Shown: positions 9,006-17,987 of the stretch, piece after piece
Layout of the letters: each line of letters starts with the position of its first letter
Numbering within the stretch: position 1 is the stretch's first letter
NCBI GenBank assembly: GCA_944383465.1
Contig: CALWPQ010000025.1
Coordinates: 87,469-151,468 of the forward strand
Reading direction: 5' to 3'
Length of the DNA stretch: 64,000 nucleotides
DNA from: an uncultured Clostridia bacterium
GTDB taxonomy: Bacteria > Bacillota > Clostridia > Peptostreptococcales > Anaerovoracaceae
The notes under the pieces: model-generated
The model's database searches: none
What the model was told of the DNA's origin: nothing
What the model saw: only the letters and a program-made list of their open reading frames with translations
Position numbers and translations under genes: made by a program

Positions 9006-9644
9006 TTATTTTCTATCTTTGAGCATCGCAAATTCACGCGCTATACGATCCCAGGGAAAACCTATGACATTGTTAATATCGCCGTTTATGCGCTCTATAT
9101 AGTTGCCGAAAGTGCCCTGAACGGCGTAACCGCCGGCTTTGTCATACGGCTCGTCGGTTTTTACATATTCAGCAAGCATAGCATCGCTGTAGTTTTTGAA
9201 AAATACTTCAGTAACTTCACAGAAAACCTTTCTTTTAGGTCTGCCTGTCTGAATTATTGCAATCCCTGTAGCGACAAAATGTGAGCTGTTTCTCAGCTTT
9301 TTAAGAATTTGCAGAGCATCGTCAGCATCGTGGGGCTTGCCGATGATGCCGTCCTTATAGACAATCGTATCTGCGGCTATTATATACGGCGGCTCGTCAG
9401 ATATACCGCATTTGCGCTTTCCGCTGTTCTGCAAAGCGCGGCAGCAGCTTTCACTGAGCAGCTTTGCTTCAACATTCAGGGCCTTTTTCAAGGATAAAAA
9501 CATTACTGCATCCTGCATTCCTATGTTTGCGGGGAGCGTTTCACTGCAGTCAGGCTTTATTATAATCGGATTTATGCCGTGAGCTTCCATCATTTCTATT
9601 CGCCTGGGTGATGAGGAAGCGAGAATTATATTTTCGTTTTTCAT
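9006..9644 (-). CDS. maf: Maf-like nucleoside triphosphate pyrophosphatase
   Basis: 212 residues. The N-terminal ILASSSPRRIEMM motif (nucleotide-binding SxSPRR) and the central AADTIVYKDGIIGKP motif are the Maf/HAM1-superfamily signatures. A C-terminal GGYAVQG and NVIGFPWDRI complete the domain. Maf proteins hydrolyse dTTP/UTP or modified nucleotides and affect septum formation. A roughly 25-residue insert before AADTIV makes it slightly longer than usual. The gene stands alone and points away from spoVAC. Confidence 0.9.
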   Translation of the reverse strand: MKNENIILASSSPRRIEMMEAHGINPIIIKPDCSETLPANIGMQDAVMFLSLKKALNVEAKLLSESCCRALQNSGKRKCGISDEPPYIIAADTIVYKDGIIGKPHDADDALQILKKLRNSSHFVATGIAIIQTGRPKRKVFCEVTEVFFKNYSDAMLAEYVKTDEPYDKAGGYAVQGTFGNYIERINGDINNVIGFPWDRIAREFAMLKDRK

Positions 9645-9820
9645 TTTTTACTTCCATTTTGATTTAAATTTTATCATTATCATTATGGCATATTTTTTGG
9701 TATTTTTGAAGTAATCTATATAATATTTTCAGCTATTTTAGGGCATAATGTACTCAAATGAGAGCTTTTGAATAGATAAGTGCAAAATATAAATGATGGA
9801 AAAGCGGAGGAAAGCATAAA

Positions 9821-10321
9821 ATGAGTACCAATAGGAATGGAAAAACAAGTGGGGGAAGCGGAGCTAAGACCATACAGAAAAAAGAAGTGGCGAAAGCATA
9901 TGAAAAATACGCCGAAAAATTTACACCCAAGCCAACATATTTAAAAAATTGTATTATAGCCTTTATCGTCGGAGGCCTTATATGCATGGCAGCGCTTTAT
10001 GTTAAGAACAGGCTTACTGCCGGAGGCATAGGCGAGGAGGATGCAGGAACATTCGTGACAATGATGCTCGTCTGCACGGCGCAGCTTTTGACAGGCTTCG
10101 GCTGGTTTGATACAATAGGTAAGGTATGCGGAGCAGGAGTAATAGTACCGATTACGGGCTTTGCCAATTCGATGGTGGCGCCGGCAATAGAGTATAAAAA
10201 AGAAGGAATTGTACTCGGAGTTGGTTCAAAGCTGTTTAGCCTTGCCGGACCTGTGCTCGCGTGCGGCATATCGGCGGCGACGGTTGTTGGTATTATCTAC
10301 TGGGCTATGTATAAATTTTAA
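9821..10321 (+). CDS. spoVAC: Stage V sporulation protein AC
   Basis: 166 residues. After a basic cytoplasmic N-terminus (about 40 residues) there are several hydrophobic segments, with the family pattern LLTGFGWFDTIGKVCGAGVIVPITGFANS in the middle. SpoVAC is an inner-membrane, channel-like component that moves Ca-dipicolinate into the forespore and out at germination. The ATG has the site GCGGAGGAAAG. spoVAD and spoVAE follow, with a dipeptidase gene between spoVAC and spoVAD. The set spoVACDE without AA/AB/AEB/AF is the minimal clostridial version. A sigma-G promoter is expected, but I see no strong match. Confidence 0.93.
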   Translation: MSTNRNGKTSGGSGAKTIQKKEVAKAYEKYAEKFTPKPTYLKNCIIAFIVGGLICMAALYVKNRLTAGGIGEEDAGTFVTMMLVCTAQLLTGFGWFDTIGKVCGAGVIVPITGFANSMVAPAIEYKKEGIVLGVGSKLFSLAGPVLACGISAATVVGIIYWAMYKF

Positions 10322-10386
10322 TTAGTTATAGAACTTGCAGAAACACATATGAATTTATGATATATGATAACAAAGGAGCTGATTTA

Positions 10387-11403
10387 ATGCGAGTGTTTGA
10401 TATGCACTGCGATACGATGACGCTTATAAATAAAAAGGGACTTGACCTCAGTAATGAGCAAACGGCGGTATCGCTGCCAAAAGCGCAGCTTGCAAAGGCG
10501 GAAGCGTATGTGCAGTGCTTTGCGCTGTTTGTCAAAAACGATGACAGCGATGAAGCGGAAAAAGAATGGGCAGAGCACTATGAGTGGTTTAAAAATCAGA
10601 TGGCGAAATATTCGGAGAAAGTGGAACAGGCTATGACATACGATGATATTTTGCGCATCACCAAGGCCGGAAAAATGGCAGCCATACTGACGACGGAAAA
10701 TGCAGCAGCCTTTGGCGGCAGGCTCGATCAGATTTTGAAGATGAGGGAAAAAGGCTGCCTGATTTCTTCGCTCACCTGGAATGGTAAAAACGCGCTTGCG
10801 GGCGGGTCGCAGGCACAGGAATACGGGCTTTCTGATTTTGGGCGTGAAGCAATAATTGAAATGGAGCGCTGCGGAATGGTTGCAGATGTATCGCACATAA
10901 GCGACAGAGCAATGAACGATTTTCTGAAAACAGCGCGCCGGCCTTTCATAGCTACTCACTCAAATGCAAGGGCAGTTTGCAGTCATATGAGAAATTTGCC
11001 CGATGAATACATAAAGGAAATAATAAAACGCAAGGGGTTAATAGGAATAAACTATTTTAAAGAATTTCTGCGCGGCTCAGAATATAAAAGGACGAAAAGT
11101 GCAGAAGAAATGCAGAAAATGTATGCAGCAGAAGCTGGGACGGCAAAAAGCTCAGAAGTATTGAGAACAGAAGAAGCTGGGCTTGACGATATAGCTAAGC
11201 ATATCGAGCATATACTAAAGCTCGGAGGTGAAAAGGCGCTTGCTCTGGGATCGGATTACGACGGAGCCGAGATACCCAAAGAAATAGACGGTATCGATAA
11301 GATAGGCACGCTCTATACATATCTTAAGGCGCGTTTTGGAAGCGAGATAACAGATAATATATTTTTTGAAAATGCGATGAACTTTTTCCGCATCAATTTT
11401 TAA
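10387..11403 (+). CDS. M19 family membrane dipeptidase (renal dipeptidase-like)
   Basis: 338 residues from ATG 10387, which follows AAAGGAG; a second ATG at 10357 lacks a site. All predicted binuclear zinc ligands of family M19 are present: His7 and Asp9 (DMHCDT), Glu104 (TTEN), His170 (VSHISD), His191 (THSN) and Asp290 (GSDYDG). Family members hydrolyse dipeptides, including some with D-residues. The gene lies inside the spoVA operon, 65 bases after spoVAC and 129 before spoVAD, on the same strand. This suggests forespore expression and perhaps a role in spore peptide or peptidoglycan turnover. There is no signal peptide, so the protein should be cytosolic. Confidence 0.9.
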   Translation: MRVFDMHCDTMTLINKKGLDLSNEQTAVSLPKAQLAKAEAYVQCFALFVKNDDSDEAEKEWAEHYEWFKNQMAKYSEKVEQAMTYDDILRITKAGKMAAILTTENAAAFGGRLDQILKMREKGCLISSLTWNGKNALAGGSQAQEYGLSDFGREAIIEMERCGMVADVSHISDRAMNDFLKTARRPFIATHSNARAVCSHMRNLPDEYIKEIIKRKGLIGINYFKEFLRGSEYKRTKSAEEMQKMYAAEAGTAKSSEVLRTEEAGLDDIAKHIEHILKLGGEKALALGSDYDGAEIPKEIDGIDKIGTLYTYLKARFGSEITDNIFFENAMNFFRINF

Positions 11404-11532
11404 ATAAAATAGCAAAACAGAAGGATCATTGTATTAGGATTTTGTATTTAAAGCTGCAAGCGCCGCATTACAGGATTGCTGTGAATAAAATAGCCAAAGA
11501 CGGGGGAAATTAGTGACAAAGGGGGAGAAAAA

Positions 11533-12585
11533 GTGGCGCAGAATAAAATAGGAAGACAGACTATAAAATTTGTAAATAGACCCATGATAACGGGAATGTG
11601 TTCGGTTGTCGGCAAAAAAGAAAGTCAGGGTCCGCTCAAGGACTGGTTTGACGTGAAGCTTGACGATGACACATATGGCGAAAAAACATGGGAAAAATCC
11701 GAGAGCAAGATGCTTAAAGAGGCTGTTATGACAGCGATAAAGCATTCAGGTACACGTGAGGATGAAATAGATGTGATGCTTACGGGCGACCTCCTCAATC
11801 AGCTTATGTCAAGTGCATTTATGGCGCGCGATCTTCATATACCGTTTATCGGTCTTTACGGTGCATGCAGCACTATGTCGCAGGCAATGCTGCTTGCGGG
11901 TATGATTGTGGACGGCGGCTTTGCGTCTAATGCTGTTGCGGGAGCATCGAGTCATTTCTGCACGGCGGAGAGGCAGTTCCGAATGCCGCTTGAACATGGA
12001 AATCAAAGACCGCCTTCGGCACAGTGGACGGCTACTGCGGCTGGAGCCGTTGTGATATCTGATGAGAAAAAGGAAGAAAGCGATAAACTCGTGCCGCCGC
12101 AGAAGACGATATGTCTTACTGAAGGGACAATCGGCAAGATAATAGATACGGGAATGAAAGACGCTAATCAGATGGGTGCGGCGATGGCGCCCGCAGCTGT
12201 GGATACACTTCTCAATCACTTTGAAGATATGGGAAGAAGCCCTGATTATTACGATATAATACTGACAGGTGACCTCGGATGTATCGGTAAAGATATAGCT
12301 ATAGATCTTATGAGCGACGCGGGGCTTAACAGAAAGGTGCTGACGAACATATACGACGACTGCGGCACTATGATATACGAAAAAGAGCAGGATGTACACA
12401 GCGGCGGAAGCGGCTGCGGCTGTTCGGCTTCGGTGTATACAGGCTGGCTTTTCAAGCGTATGAAGAGAGGAGAAATAAACAGAGCACTTGTACTTTCGAC
12501 AGGAGCACTGCTTTCAACGATCAGCCCGTTTCAGGGAGAGTCGATACCGGGTATCGCGCATGCTGTGGCGTTTGAAACAATATAG
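11533..12585 (+). CDS. spoVAD: Stage V sporulation protein AD
   Basis: 350 residues with a GTG start after GGGGGAGAAA. The protein has the thiolase-like fold of SpoVAD, with GLYGACSTMSQAM (Cys in the thiolase-like position), FCTAERQFRMP and the C-terminal GGSGCGCSASVYTGW. SpoVAD binds dipicolinic acid directly and is needed for its uptake into the spore. Length is normal (about 335-350). It is followed by spoVAE after 89 bases. In B. subtilis a spoVAEB gene lies between them; here only the AE-type protein is found. Confidence 0.95.
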   Translation: MAQNKIGRQTIKFVNRPMITGMCSVVGKKESQGPLKDWFDVKLDDDTYGEKTWEKSESKMLKEAVMTAIKHSGTREDEIDVMLTGDLLNQLMSSAFMARDLHIPFIGLYGACSTMSQAMLLAGMIVDGGFASNAVAGASSHFCTAERQFRMPLEHGNQRPPSAQWTATAAGAVVISDEKKEESDKLVPPQKTICLTEGTIGKIIDTGMKDANQMGAAMAPAAVDTLLNHFEDMGRSPDYYDIILTGDLGCIGKDIAIDLMSDAGLNRKVLTNIYDDCGTMIYEKEQDVHSGGSGCGCSASVYTGWLFKRMKRGEINRALVLSTGALLSTISPFQGESIPGIAHAVAFETI

Positions 12586-12674
12586 AGCAGGCGGAAAGCC
12601 GCTGATATTCACAGGCGCGTGAATTTGCTTGAGACAAACGAAGTAAGTGATATTAGATAAAGGGGAGAAGAAAA

Positions 12675-13028
12675 ATGGATTATTTGTACGCATTTGTGGT
12701 AGGGGGAATAATATGCGTGATAGGTCAGATACTCCTTGACACCACCAAGCTGACCGCACCGAGAATACTCGTAATAATGGTTGTTTCTGGAGTTATTCTC
12801 ACGGCTTTTCATATATATCAGCCGCTAGTTGAGCTTGCCGGCAACGGAGCGACGACGCCGCTTCCGGGATTCGGATATGCTCTTGCCAAAGGCGCAATGG
12901 ATGGAGCTAAGGACGGATTTATCGGCGCTGTTACGGGAGCAATAAAGGAGACGGCAGCGGGAATTACCGTGGCGATAGCTTTCGGATACTTGATAGCTCT
13001 AATATTCAATCCGAAGTCAATTAGATAA
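12675..13028 (+). CDS. spoVAE: Stage V sporulation protein AE (AEB-type)
   Basis: 117 residues, with an AAAGGGGAGAAG ribosome site. It is a small hydrophobic protein with about three or four membrane segments. The family motifs GGIICVIGQILLDTTKLT at the N-terminus and GFGYALAKGAMDGAKDG in the centre are clear. It is an inner-membrane SpoVA channel component working with SpoVAC and SpoVAD on dipicolinate transport. It ends the operon; a terminator follows at 13079-13136. Confidence 0.93.
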   Translation: MDYLYAFVVGGIICVIGQILLDTTKLTAPRILVIMVVSGVILTAFHIYQPLVELAGNGATTPLPGFGYALAKGAMDGAKDGFIGAVTGAIKETAAGITVAIAFGYLIALIFNPKSIR

Positions 13029-13078
13029 TCGGCCGGAATTTGTACGCAGCTGAAAATTTAAATTATATAATCATAAAG

Positions 13079-13136
13079 AAAAGAGCGGTTACAGCGGTAA
13101 AAAAGTTCTTATTACCGGCCGCTCTTTTACTTTTTG
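13079..13136 (+). terminator. Terminator of the spoVA operon
   Basis: AAAAGAGCGG at 13079-13088 pairs with CCGCTCTTTT at 13119-13128. The loop holds a second small stem (GCGGTAA/TTACCG-like). T-rich sequence (ACTTTTTG) follows. Confidence 0.75.
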
Positions 13137-13175
13137 ATACACAAAAATTTCCTCAAAATATAAGCAAAAAAAGTG

Positions 13176-13204
13176 ATGACAAAGACTTCTGTTTGCGTTA
13201 TCAT
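13176..13204 (+). promoter_or_regulatory. Candidate sigma-A promoter of the O-acylation locus
   Basis: ATGACA (13176-13181), a 17-base spacer and TATCAT (13199-13204); each hexamer matches the consensus at five of six positions. It lies 36 bases before the first gene. Confidence 0.5.
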
Positions 13205-13239
13205 TTAGATATGATTTCGGCTTTGTAGGGGTGATAGGG

Positions 13240-14202
13240 ATGAGGAAAAATTTTGTTATTTTAGTTGCTGCATTGTTTGTAATTTTGTCTTTGGTATCGT
13301 GCCTGGGGACGCGGGGAGAAGATGACGAAGGCACTTATGCTTTTGAATCTGATTTGTCCGGCATTGCCGAGGAAGGCGAAGAAAAGACGGCAGAAAATAA
13401 AGCTGAAAATGATATAGACGCTGAAAAAAATAGCCTCAATCAGAGCAAAATTGAGGGTGCTGATGGAAATATCGATAGTAAAAGCGGTTTAAAAACAGAT
13501 ACGAGCGAATTGTCAGCAAATACCGATAAAAATAATGAAGATGCGGCAGCCGGCGGTGAAGCGTACACAAGTTCATCGGCATTTGCCAAGCAGCCTGAAA
13601 ATGAGGGCAATGTTTCTGAAAATGATGAGTACGCAGTATTTGACGGCGCACTTTTTATCGGAGATTCTCGCACTGAGGGTTTATCGCTTTATTCAGGTAT
13701 AAAGAATGCTGACTTTTTCTGTGCAAAATCGCTGTCAATAGATAAGGTGACAGACGGAGAGAAAGTTACGGTCTTTGGCACTAAAATGTCAATTTACGAG
13801 CTTCTGGAGTCGAAAAATTATAAAAAGGTGTATATCAGTCTTGGTCTCAATGAGCTTGGCTGGACACATATAGAAAGATACATAGAAGAATATACAGAAC
13901 TGATAAATGCGGTGAAAGAAAGCCAGCCTGACGCAGTTATATTCGTACAGGCGCTGCTTCCGGTGTCCAAAGAAAAGTCGGACAAGGGCGGTACGGTGAA
14001 TAATGCGCAGATATATTGGTACAATACCAATCTTGCTAAAATGGCGGAAGACACGGGCACTTTATACATAAACGCGGATACGCCGCTAATAGATGAAAAC
14101 GGCTGCCTGCTTCCAGATGCTGCTACTGACGGCGTGCATCTTAAGAGCGAATACTGCAAGATATGGGCGCGGCGGCTTGCGGAACTTTCCTCGCCAGAAT
14201 AG
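13240..14202 (+). CDS. SGNH/GDSL-type esterase lipoprotein
   Basis: 320 residues from ATG 13240 (GGGGTGAT at 13227-13234 is well placed; GTG 13231 lies in that site). The signal sequence ends in a lipobox with Cys21 (LSLVSC). A low-complexity acidic linker (about 25-130) leads to an SGNH hydrolase domain with FIGDSRTEG (Ser143) and DGVH (Asp297, His300). The block II/III residues are visible as SLGLNELG. Lipid-anchored SGNH esterases with MBOAT and DHHW partners usually add or remove acyl groups on cell-wall polymers. The three following genes support this. Confidence 0.8.
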   Translation: MRKNFVILVAALFVILSLVSCLGTRGEDDEGTYAFESDLSGIAEEGEEKTAENKAENDIDAEKNSLNQSKIEGADGNIDSKSGLKTDTSELSANTDKNNEDAAAGGEAYTSSSAFAKQPENEGNVSENDEYAVFDGALFIGDSRTEGLSLYSGIKNADFFCAKSLSIDKVTDGEKVTVFGTKMSIYELLESKNYKKVYISLGLNELGWTHIERYIEEYTELINAVKESQPDAVIFVQALLPVSKEKSDKGGTVNNAQIYWYNTNLAKMAEDTGTLYINADTPLIDENGCLLPDAATDGVHLKSEYCKIWARRLAELSSPE

Positions 14203-14275
14203 AGTCAAAATAAAGATGAGGTTTGCTGTTAGGTAAACGGAATAGAATAAAAAAGTATTATATTATGAAGGAGAA

Positions 14276-14806
14276 ATGCAGCAGAAAATGAGAAAGAAAG
14301 TGTGCGAATTACTGGTTATAATGATGATTTTTGCAGCTGTATCAGGATTTTACGGATGCAGCGGGCGCGATGAAATGGAAGACCCCGAAGAAAATCCGTA
14401 TGACACAAATATAGATGCAGGCGCGCTTGCCGAATATCTTGCAGATAGAATAACCTTTGCTGACGAGCTCACAAAAGTTGACAACGATATAGCATATGAG
14501 ATATATGGAATAGAAGAGAGCGCAGTCAGCGATATAGCTGTGTATATGAGCACAGGCGCGACAGCTGAGGAAATAGCAGTTCTTACTGTAAAAGATGATG
14601 AGGGGGCGCTGCTTGCAGGCACGGCATTTAATTCGCGCATAGAGTCGCAGAAAGGCGGGTTTGAAAACTATGTGCCGGAGGAGATACCTAAGCTCGAAAA
14701 TGCCGTTATTACACAGATTGACAGTGCTGTAGTGATGATAGTCTGCGCGGATACCGATGAAGCAGAGCAGGCGGTTGACAGCTATATCAGTGAATATCTT
14801 GAATAA
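14276..14806 (+). CDS. DUF4358 lipoprotein
   Basis: 176 residues from ATG 14276; the AAGGAG at 14268-14273 is only 2 bases away, so ATG 14288 may be used instead. An N-terminal signal peptide ends at a lipobox Cys (SGFYGCS). The mature part (NIDAGALAEYLADRITFADEL to the C-terminus) matches the DUF4358 family, repeatedly found beside MBOAT acyltransferases and DHHW proteins in Clostridia. Function unknown. It lies 30 bases before the MBOAT gene, so it probably belongs to the same acylation apparatus. Confidence 0.75.
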   Translation: MQQKMRKKVCELLVIMMIFAAVSGFYGCSGRDEMEDPEENPYDTNIDAGALAEYLADRITFADELTKVDNDIAYEIYGIEESAVSDIAVYMSTGATAEEIAVLTVKDDEGALLAGTAFNSRIESQKGGFENYVPEEIPKLENAVITQIDSAVVMIVCADTDEAEQAVDSYISEYLE

Positions 14807-14836
14807 ACAAACAAATTTATGAAAGGCAGAGCATAA

Positions 14837-16309
14837 ATGGTATTTAGCAGCATTACTTTTTTAATATATTTTTTGCCGATTACAATATTTTTATATTATG
14901 TGGCTCCCGTAAGGCTTAAAAATACGCTCTTGCTCGCGGCGAGCCTTTTTTTCTATGCATGGGGCGAGCCAATTTATATTTTTTTGATGATATTTTCGAT
15001 TGTAGTCAATTATGCGGCGGGAATTTGTTTTGAACACATTGAAAATAAGATAAAATGTGCTGGAGACGACAGTTTTAGGTTAAAAAGAGCGATGTTTGCC
15101 AAGAAAGCTGTTATCGCAGCTGCGGTAGCGGTAAATATTTTACTGCTCGGCTTTTTTAAATATGCAGATTTTTTGATATCGGGAATAAATATGATTTTCG
15201 GGCTTGCAATTGAGCCTCTTGAGCTTTCGCTGCCTGTAGGTATATCGTTTTATACATTTCAGGCGGTGTCGTATCTGGTAGATGTACAAAGAGGCAATGT
15301 GAAGGTGCAGAAAAATATCATTGACTTTGCTATGTACATCTCTATGTTTGCACAGTTGATAGCGGGCCCGATAATACGCCTTGCGGATATAGAATGCAGT
15401 CTGCACAGGCGCACGCTTTCACTTTCGATGTTCGCAGATGGGTCGAAGCGTTTTACAGTTGGGCTTGCTAAAAAGGCGCTGCTTGCAAACGGGGCAGGCG
15501 CGTTATGGGAAGCGGTATGCGAAGTGCCTTATGCGGAGATGTCGGTGCTGACAGCCTGGATAGGAATTATCGGCTTTACATTTCAAATATATTTTGATTT
15601 TTCCGGATATTCAGATATGGCAATAGGGCTCGGCAAGATGCTGGGATTTGATTTTCCGGAGAATTTCAGATATCCGTATACATCGCGTTCGGTAACGGAA
15701 TTTTGGCGCAGATGGCATATTTCTCTTGGCAGCTGGTTTAGAGAATATGTTTATATTCCGCTTGGAGGCAGCAGGTGCGGTGCGCTCAGGCGTTCTTTCA
15801 ACATTTTGACTGTGTGGCTGCTTACAGGACTATGGCACGGAGCGAGTATGAATTTTGTGCTTTGGGGACTCTATTTTGCGCTGCTTTTGGTGTTGGAAAA
15901 AGCCTTTTTGCTGCGAATTCTCGAAAAGCTGCCGCGCGCAGCAGGACATTTATACACGATGCTGGCCGTGATTATAAGCTGGGCAATATTTGCGCTTGAT
16001 ACGGATGCGATAATACCGTATTTAAAAACTATGCTGGGAATCGGTGCGCCTGCCATATATGATTTAGACGCGCTCTATATGCTCAGTGGGAATGCACTGT
16101 TTTTCGCAGTGCTTGCAGTAGGAAGCACCGGAATGGTTTCGGCGCTTTACAGAAAATTCTTCAGCGGAATGGGCACAGAATACGAAGGCAAAGAACGCGC
16201 GGCATTAAAGATGATTGTAGAAAATGTGTGCTTAGCGGCGCTTTTGATTATTTCGCTCGCGTATGTCGAAGCATCGACCTACAATCCATTTTTGTATTTC
16301 AGATTCTGA
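14837..16309 (+). CDS. MBOAT family membrane O-acyltransferase (AlgI/DltB-like)
   Basis: 490 residues with about ten or more hydrophobic segments. The diagnostic stretch has FWRRWHISLGSWFREYVYIPLGG (His294) and then LTGLWHGASMNFVLWG with the catalytic His334. AlgI/DltB/PatA proteins of this type carry acyl groups across the membrane to an exported polysaccharide or teichoic acid, with a DHHW-type protein as partner. Here the DHHW gene follows after 14 bases. No polymer biosynthesis genes are near, so the polymer acylated is unknown. Confidence 0.92.
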   Translation: MVFSSITFLIYFLPITIFLYYVAPVRLKNTLLLAASLFFYAWGEPIYIFLMIFSIVVNYAAGICFEHIENKIKCAGDDSFRLKRAMFAKKAVIAAAVAVNILLLGFFKYADFLISGINMIFGLAIEPLELSLPVGISFYTFQAVSYLVDVQRGNVKVQKNIIDFAMYISMFAQLIAGPIIRLADIECSLHRRTLSLSMFADGSKRFTVGLAKKALLANGAGALWEAVCEVPYAEMSVLTAWIGIIGFTFQIYFDFSGYSDMAIGLGKMLGFDFPENFRYPYTSRSVTEFWRRWHISLGSWFREYVYIPLGGSRCGALRRSFNILTVWLLTGLWHGASMNFVLWGLYFALLLVLEKAFLLRILEKLPRAAGHLYTMLAVIISWAIFALDTDAIIPYLKTMLGIGAPAIYDLDALYMLSGNALFFAVLAVGSTGMVSALYRKFFSGMGTEYEGKERAALKMIVENVCLAALLIISLAYVEASTYNPFLYFRF

Positions 16310-16323
16310 CGTGAGGGGCAACT

Positions 16324-17688
16324 ATGAAAAATGCGCACATAGAAAAAAACAAGAAAGAGACCGGGGGAAAATACTCTAAGGGCTTAAAAAATATTGAAAA
16401 TATGATAACGGCGGTCTTATTTGCAGCTGTGTTCTGCGTTTTTTTGCTTGCATCGCTGATACTTCCGGACAGAGAATTTTCGGAAAATGAAAACAGGTAT
16501 CTCGCCAAGATGCCTACATTAAAGGCAGCAGCAGTTGCTGACGGCTCATTTAGTGCGGATTTTGAGCTTTATGCACAGGACAGCCTGGCAGGACGTGATG
16601 CACTGATGATGCTTAAAACCGCCGGTGACAGAGCGCTCGGCAGAAAGGATAACGGCAGCGTGTATTTTGGTAAGAACGGCTATTTGTTTGCGATAGAAAA
16701 AGTAGACTCAGTGCAGCTTGAAAAAAACATAGGTTATATGGAAAAATTCTGTGCAGCGGCGGAAGAAAACGACATAAATGTGAACGTTATCGTAACTCCG
16801 ACCGCAACCGAAATACTTGCGGACAGGCTCCCGCAAAACGCACCGGTACCGGATCAGAGCGAAGCCATAGGAAAAATAAAAGAGAGACTCGGAGATCATT
16901 TTATCGACGTGACGGATAATCTGCGGGCTCACAGCGATGAATATATTTTTTACAAAACGGATCATCACTGGACGACACTCGGCGCGTATTATGCGTATAG
17001 GCAGTACGCGGACTATTGTGATATATCAGATCAGAAGACAGGTGTTTCTGCAAATGGCGGAAGCACTTTGCGCAGCGATGCTTTTGATTATGAATTGCCT
17101 GCTGATGCCGGATATACGGAAACCATAGTATCTGCAAGTTTCCTTGGAACGAACTATTCCAAAGCGCCGGGCATAAACATAAAGCCAGATACGATAACGA
17201 GAATGGAAAAGAGCGTGGCAGACAGCAGCGCAAATGCGGAAAACGGAGCAGGGAATGGCAATATAAGAATGAGCATCCTTTCAGCAAATCTCGAATGTGA
17301 AAAAATATTTGACAGTGTATATGACGAGTCATATCTTGATAAAAAGGATAAGTACTCATATTTTCTTTCTGGAAATAACCCGGTAACATTTATTGAAACA
17401 GAGCGGGATGCGTCAGAAAACGGCGGTGTTAATATGCAGGCGGCTGAGGATAGTAATGCGTATGGCAAGGGAGGCCGCAGAAATCTGCTTGTTGTTAAAG
17501 ATTCGTATGCGCATGCGTTTATCCCATTTCTGACAAGCGATTTTGATACTATTACGGCTGTTGATATGCGTTATTACAGAAGCAGCCTCAGCGGAATCAT
17601 CGCAGAATATGAAATAACGGATATACTCGTGCTTTATAACGTATTGAATTTTGCCAGCGACAGCAATTTGATCTATCTTGCAAGATAA
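16324..17688 (+). CDS. DHHW-family protein (AlgX/AlgJ-like acetyltransferase partner)
   Basis: 454 residues. One N-terminal membrane anchor (about 28-46) precedes an extracytoplasmic SGNH-like domain. The family-naming motif DHHW is at residues 213-216 (KTDHHWTTLGAYYAY), and the Ser-block motif VVKDSYAHAFIPFL is near the C-terminus. These proteins complete acyl transfer to the polymer outside the membrane after MBOAT delivers the acyl group. A low-complexity Ala/Asn/Gly-rich insert lies near residues 300-320. It is the last gene of the locus; no clear terminator follows. Confidence 0.88.
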   Translation: MKNAHIEKNKKETGGKYSKGLKNIENMITAVLFAAVFCVFLLASLILPDREFSENENRYLAKMPTLKAAAVADGSFSADFELYAQDSLAGRDALMMLKTAGDRALGRKDNGSVYFGKNGYLFAIEKVDSVQLEKNIGYMEKFCAAAEENDINVNVIVTPTATEILADRLPQNAPVPDQSEAIGKIKERLGDHFIDVTDNLRAHSDEYIFYKTDHHWTTLGAYYAYRQYADYCDISDQKTGVSANGGSTLRSDAFDYELPADAGYTETIVSASFLGTNYSKAPGINIKPDTITRMEKSVADSSANAENGAGNGNIRMSILSANLECEKIFDSVYDESYLDKKDKYSYFLSGNNPVTFIETERDASENGGVNMQAAEDSNAYGKGGRRNLLVVKDSYAHAFIPFLTSDFDTITAVDMRYYRSSLSGIIAEYEITDILVLYNVLNFASDSNLIYLAR

Positions 17689-17741
17689 AACAAAAAAATA
17701 AAGGTATATTTGTTTACGGACAACAAAAAGATAAAAAAGTA

Positions 17742-17770
17742 TTGACATATCGGCTTTAAAGTAGTAAATT
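17742..17770 (+). promoter_or_regulatory. Sigma-A promoter of leader peptide and ABC transporter operon
   Basis: A perfect -35 TTGACA (17742-17747), a 17-base spacer and TAAATT (17765-17770). It is the only good promoter before the substrate-binding protein gene, so the operon should be transcribed through the leader ORF and the terminator at 17988-18022. Confidence 0.7.
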
Positions 17771-17841
17771 GTATGAGTAGGTTTATCGCAGAAATCGATA
17801 CGGCTTATCGTCAAAACCGTTAATAAAAACAGGAGCGCATT

Positions 17842-17967
17842 ATGGCTATTACCGGAGTAAAAAATTCGATTTATTTTTTCGGCTTTACGAACGCTTACTA
17901 TTATGTAAGCGATTTTGGTGTAGATAAATCAGTTATTTCGGTAGGGCATAATTGCCGCGCAATGTGA
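17842..17967 (+). CDS. Short aromatic-rich leader peptide (41 residues), putative attenuator
   Basis: ATG 17842 follows AGGAGCGCATT and the frame runs to TGA at 17965. The peptide has an aromatic cluster from residue 10: IYFFGFTNAYYYVSDF, eight Tyr/Phe in 16 residues, three of them consecutive Tyr codons. The Tyr codons sit in the loop and arms of a perfect 7-bp hairpin (CGCTTAC 17892-17898, GTAAGCG 17905-17911). An intrinsic terminator follows 20 bases after the stop, before the transporter genes. This is the layout of a translation-coupled attenuator sensing Tyr/Phe supply. No clear antiterminator pairing was found, so this remains a hypothesis. Confidence 0.45.
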   Translation: MAITGVKNSIYFFGFTNAYYYVSDFGVDKSVISVGHNCRAM

Positions 17968-17987
17968 TATAAAATTTATTGTTAATC

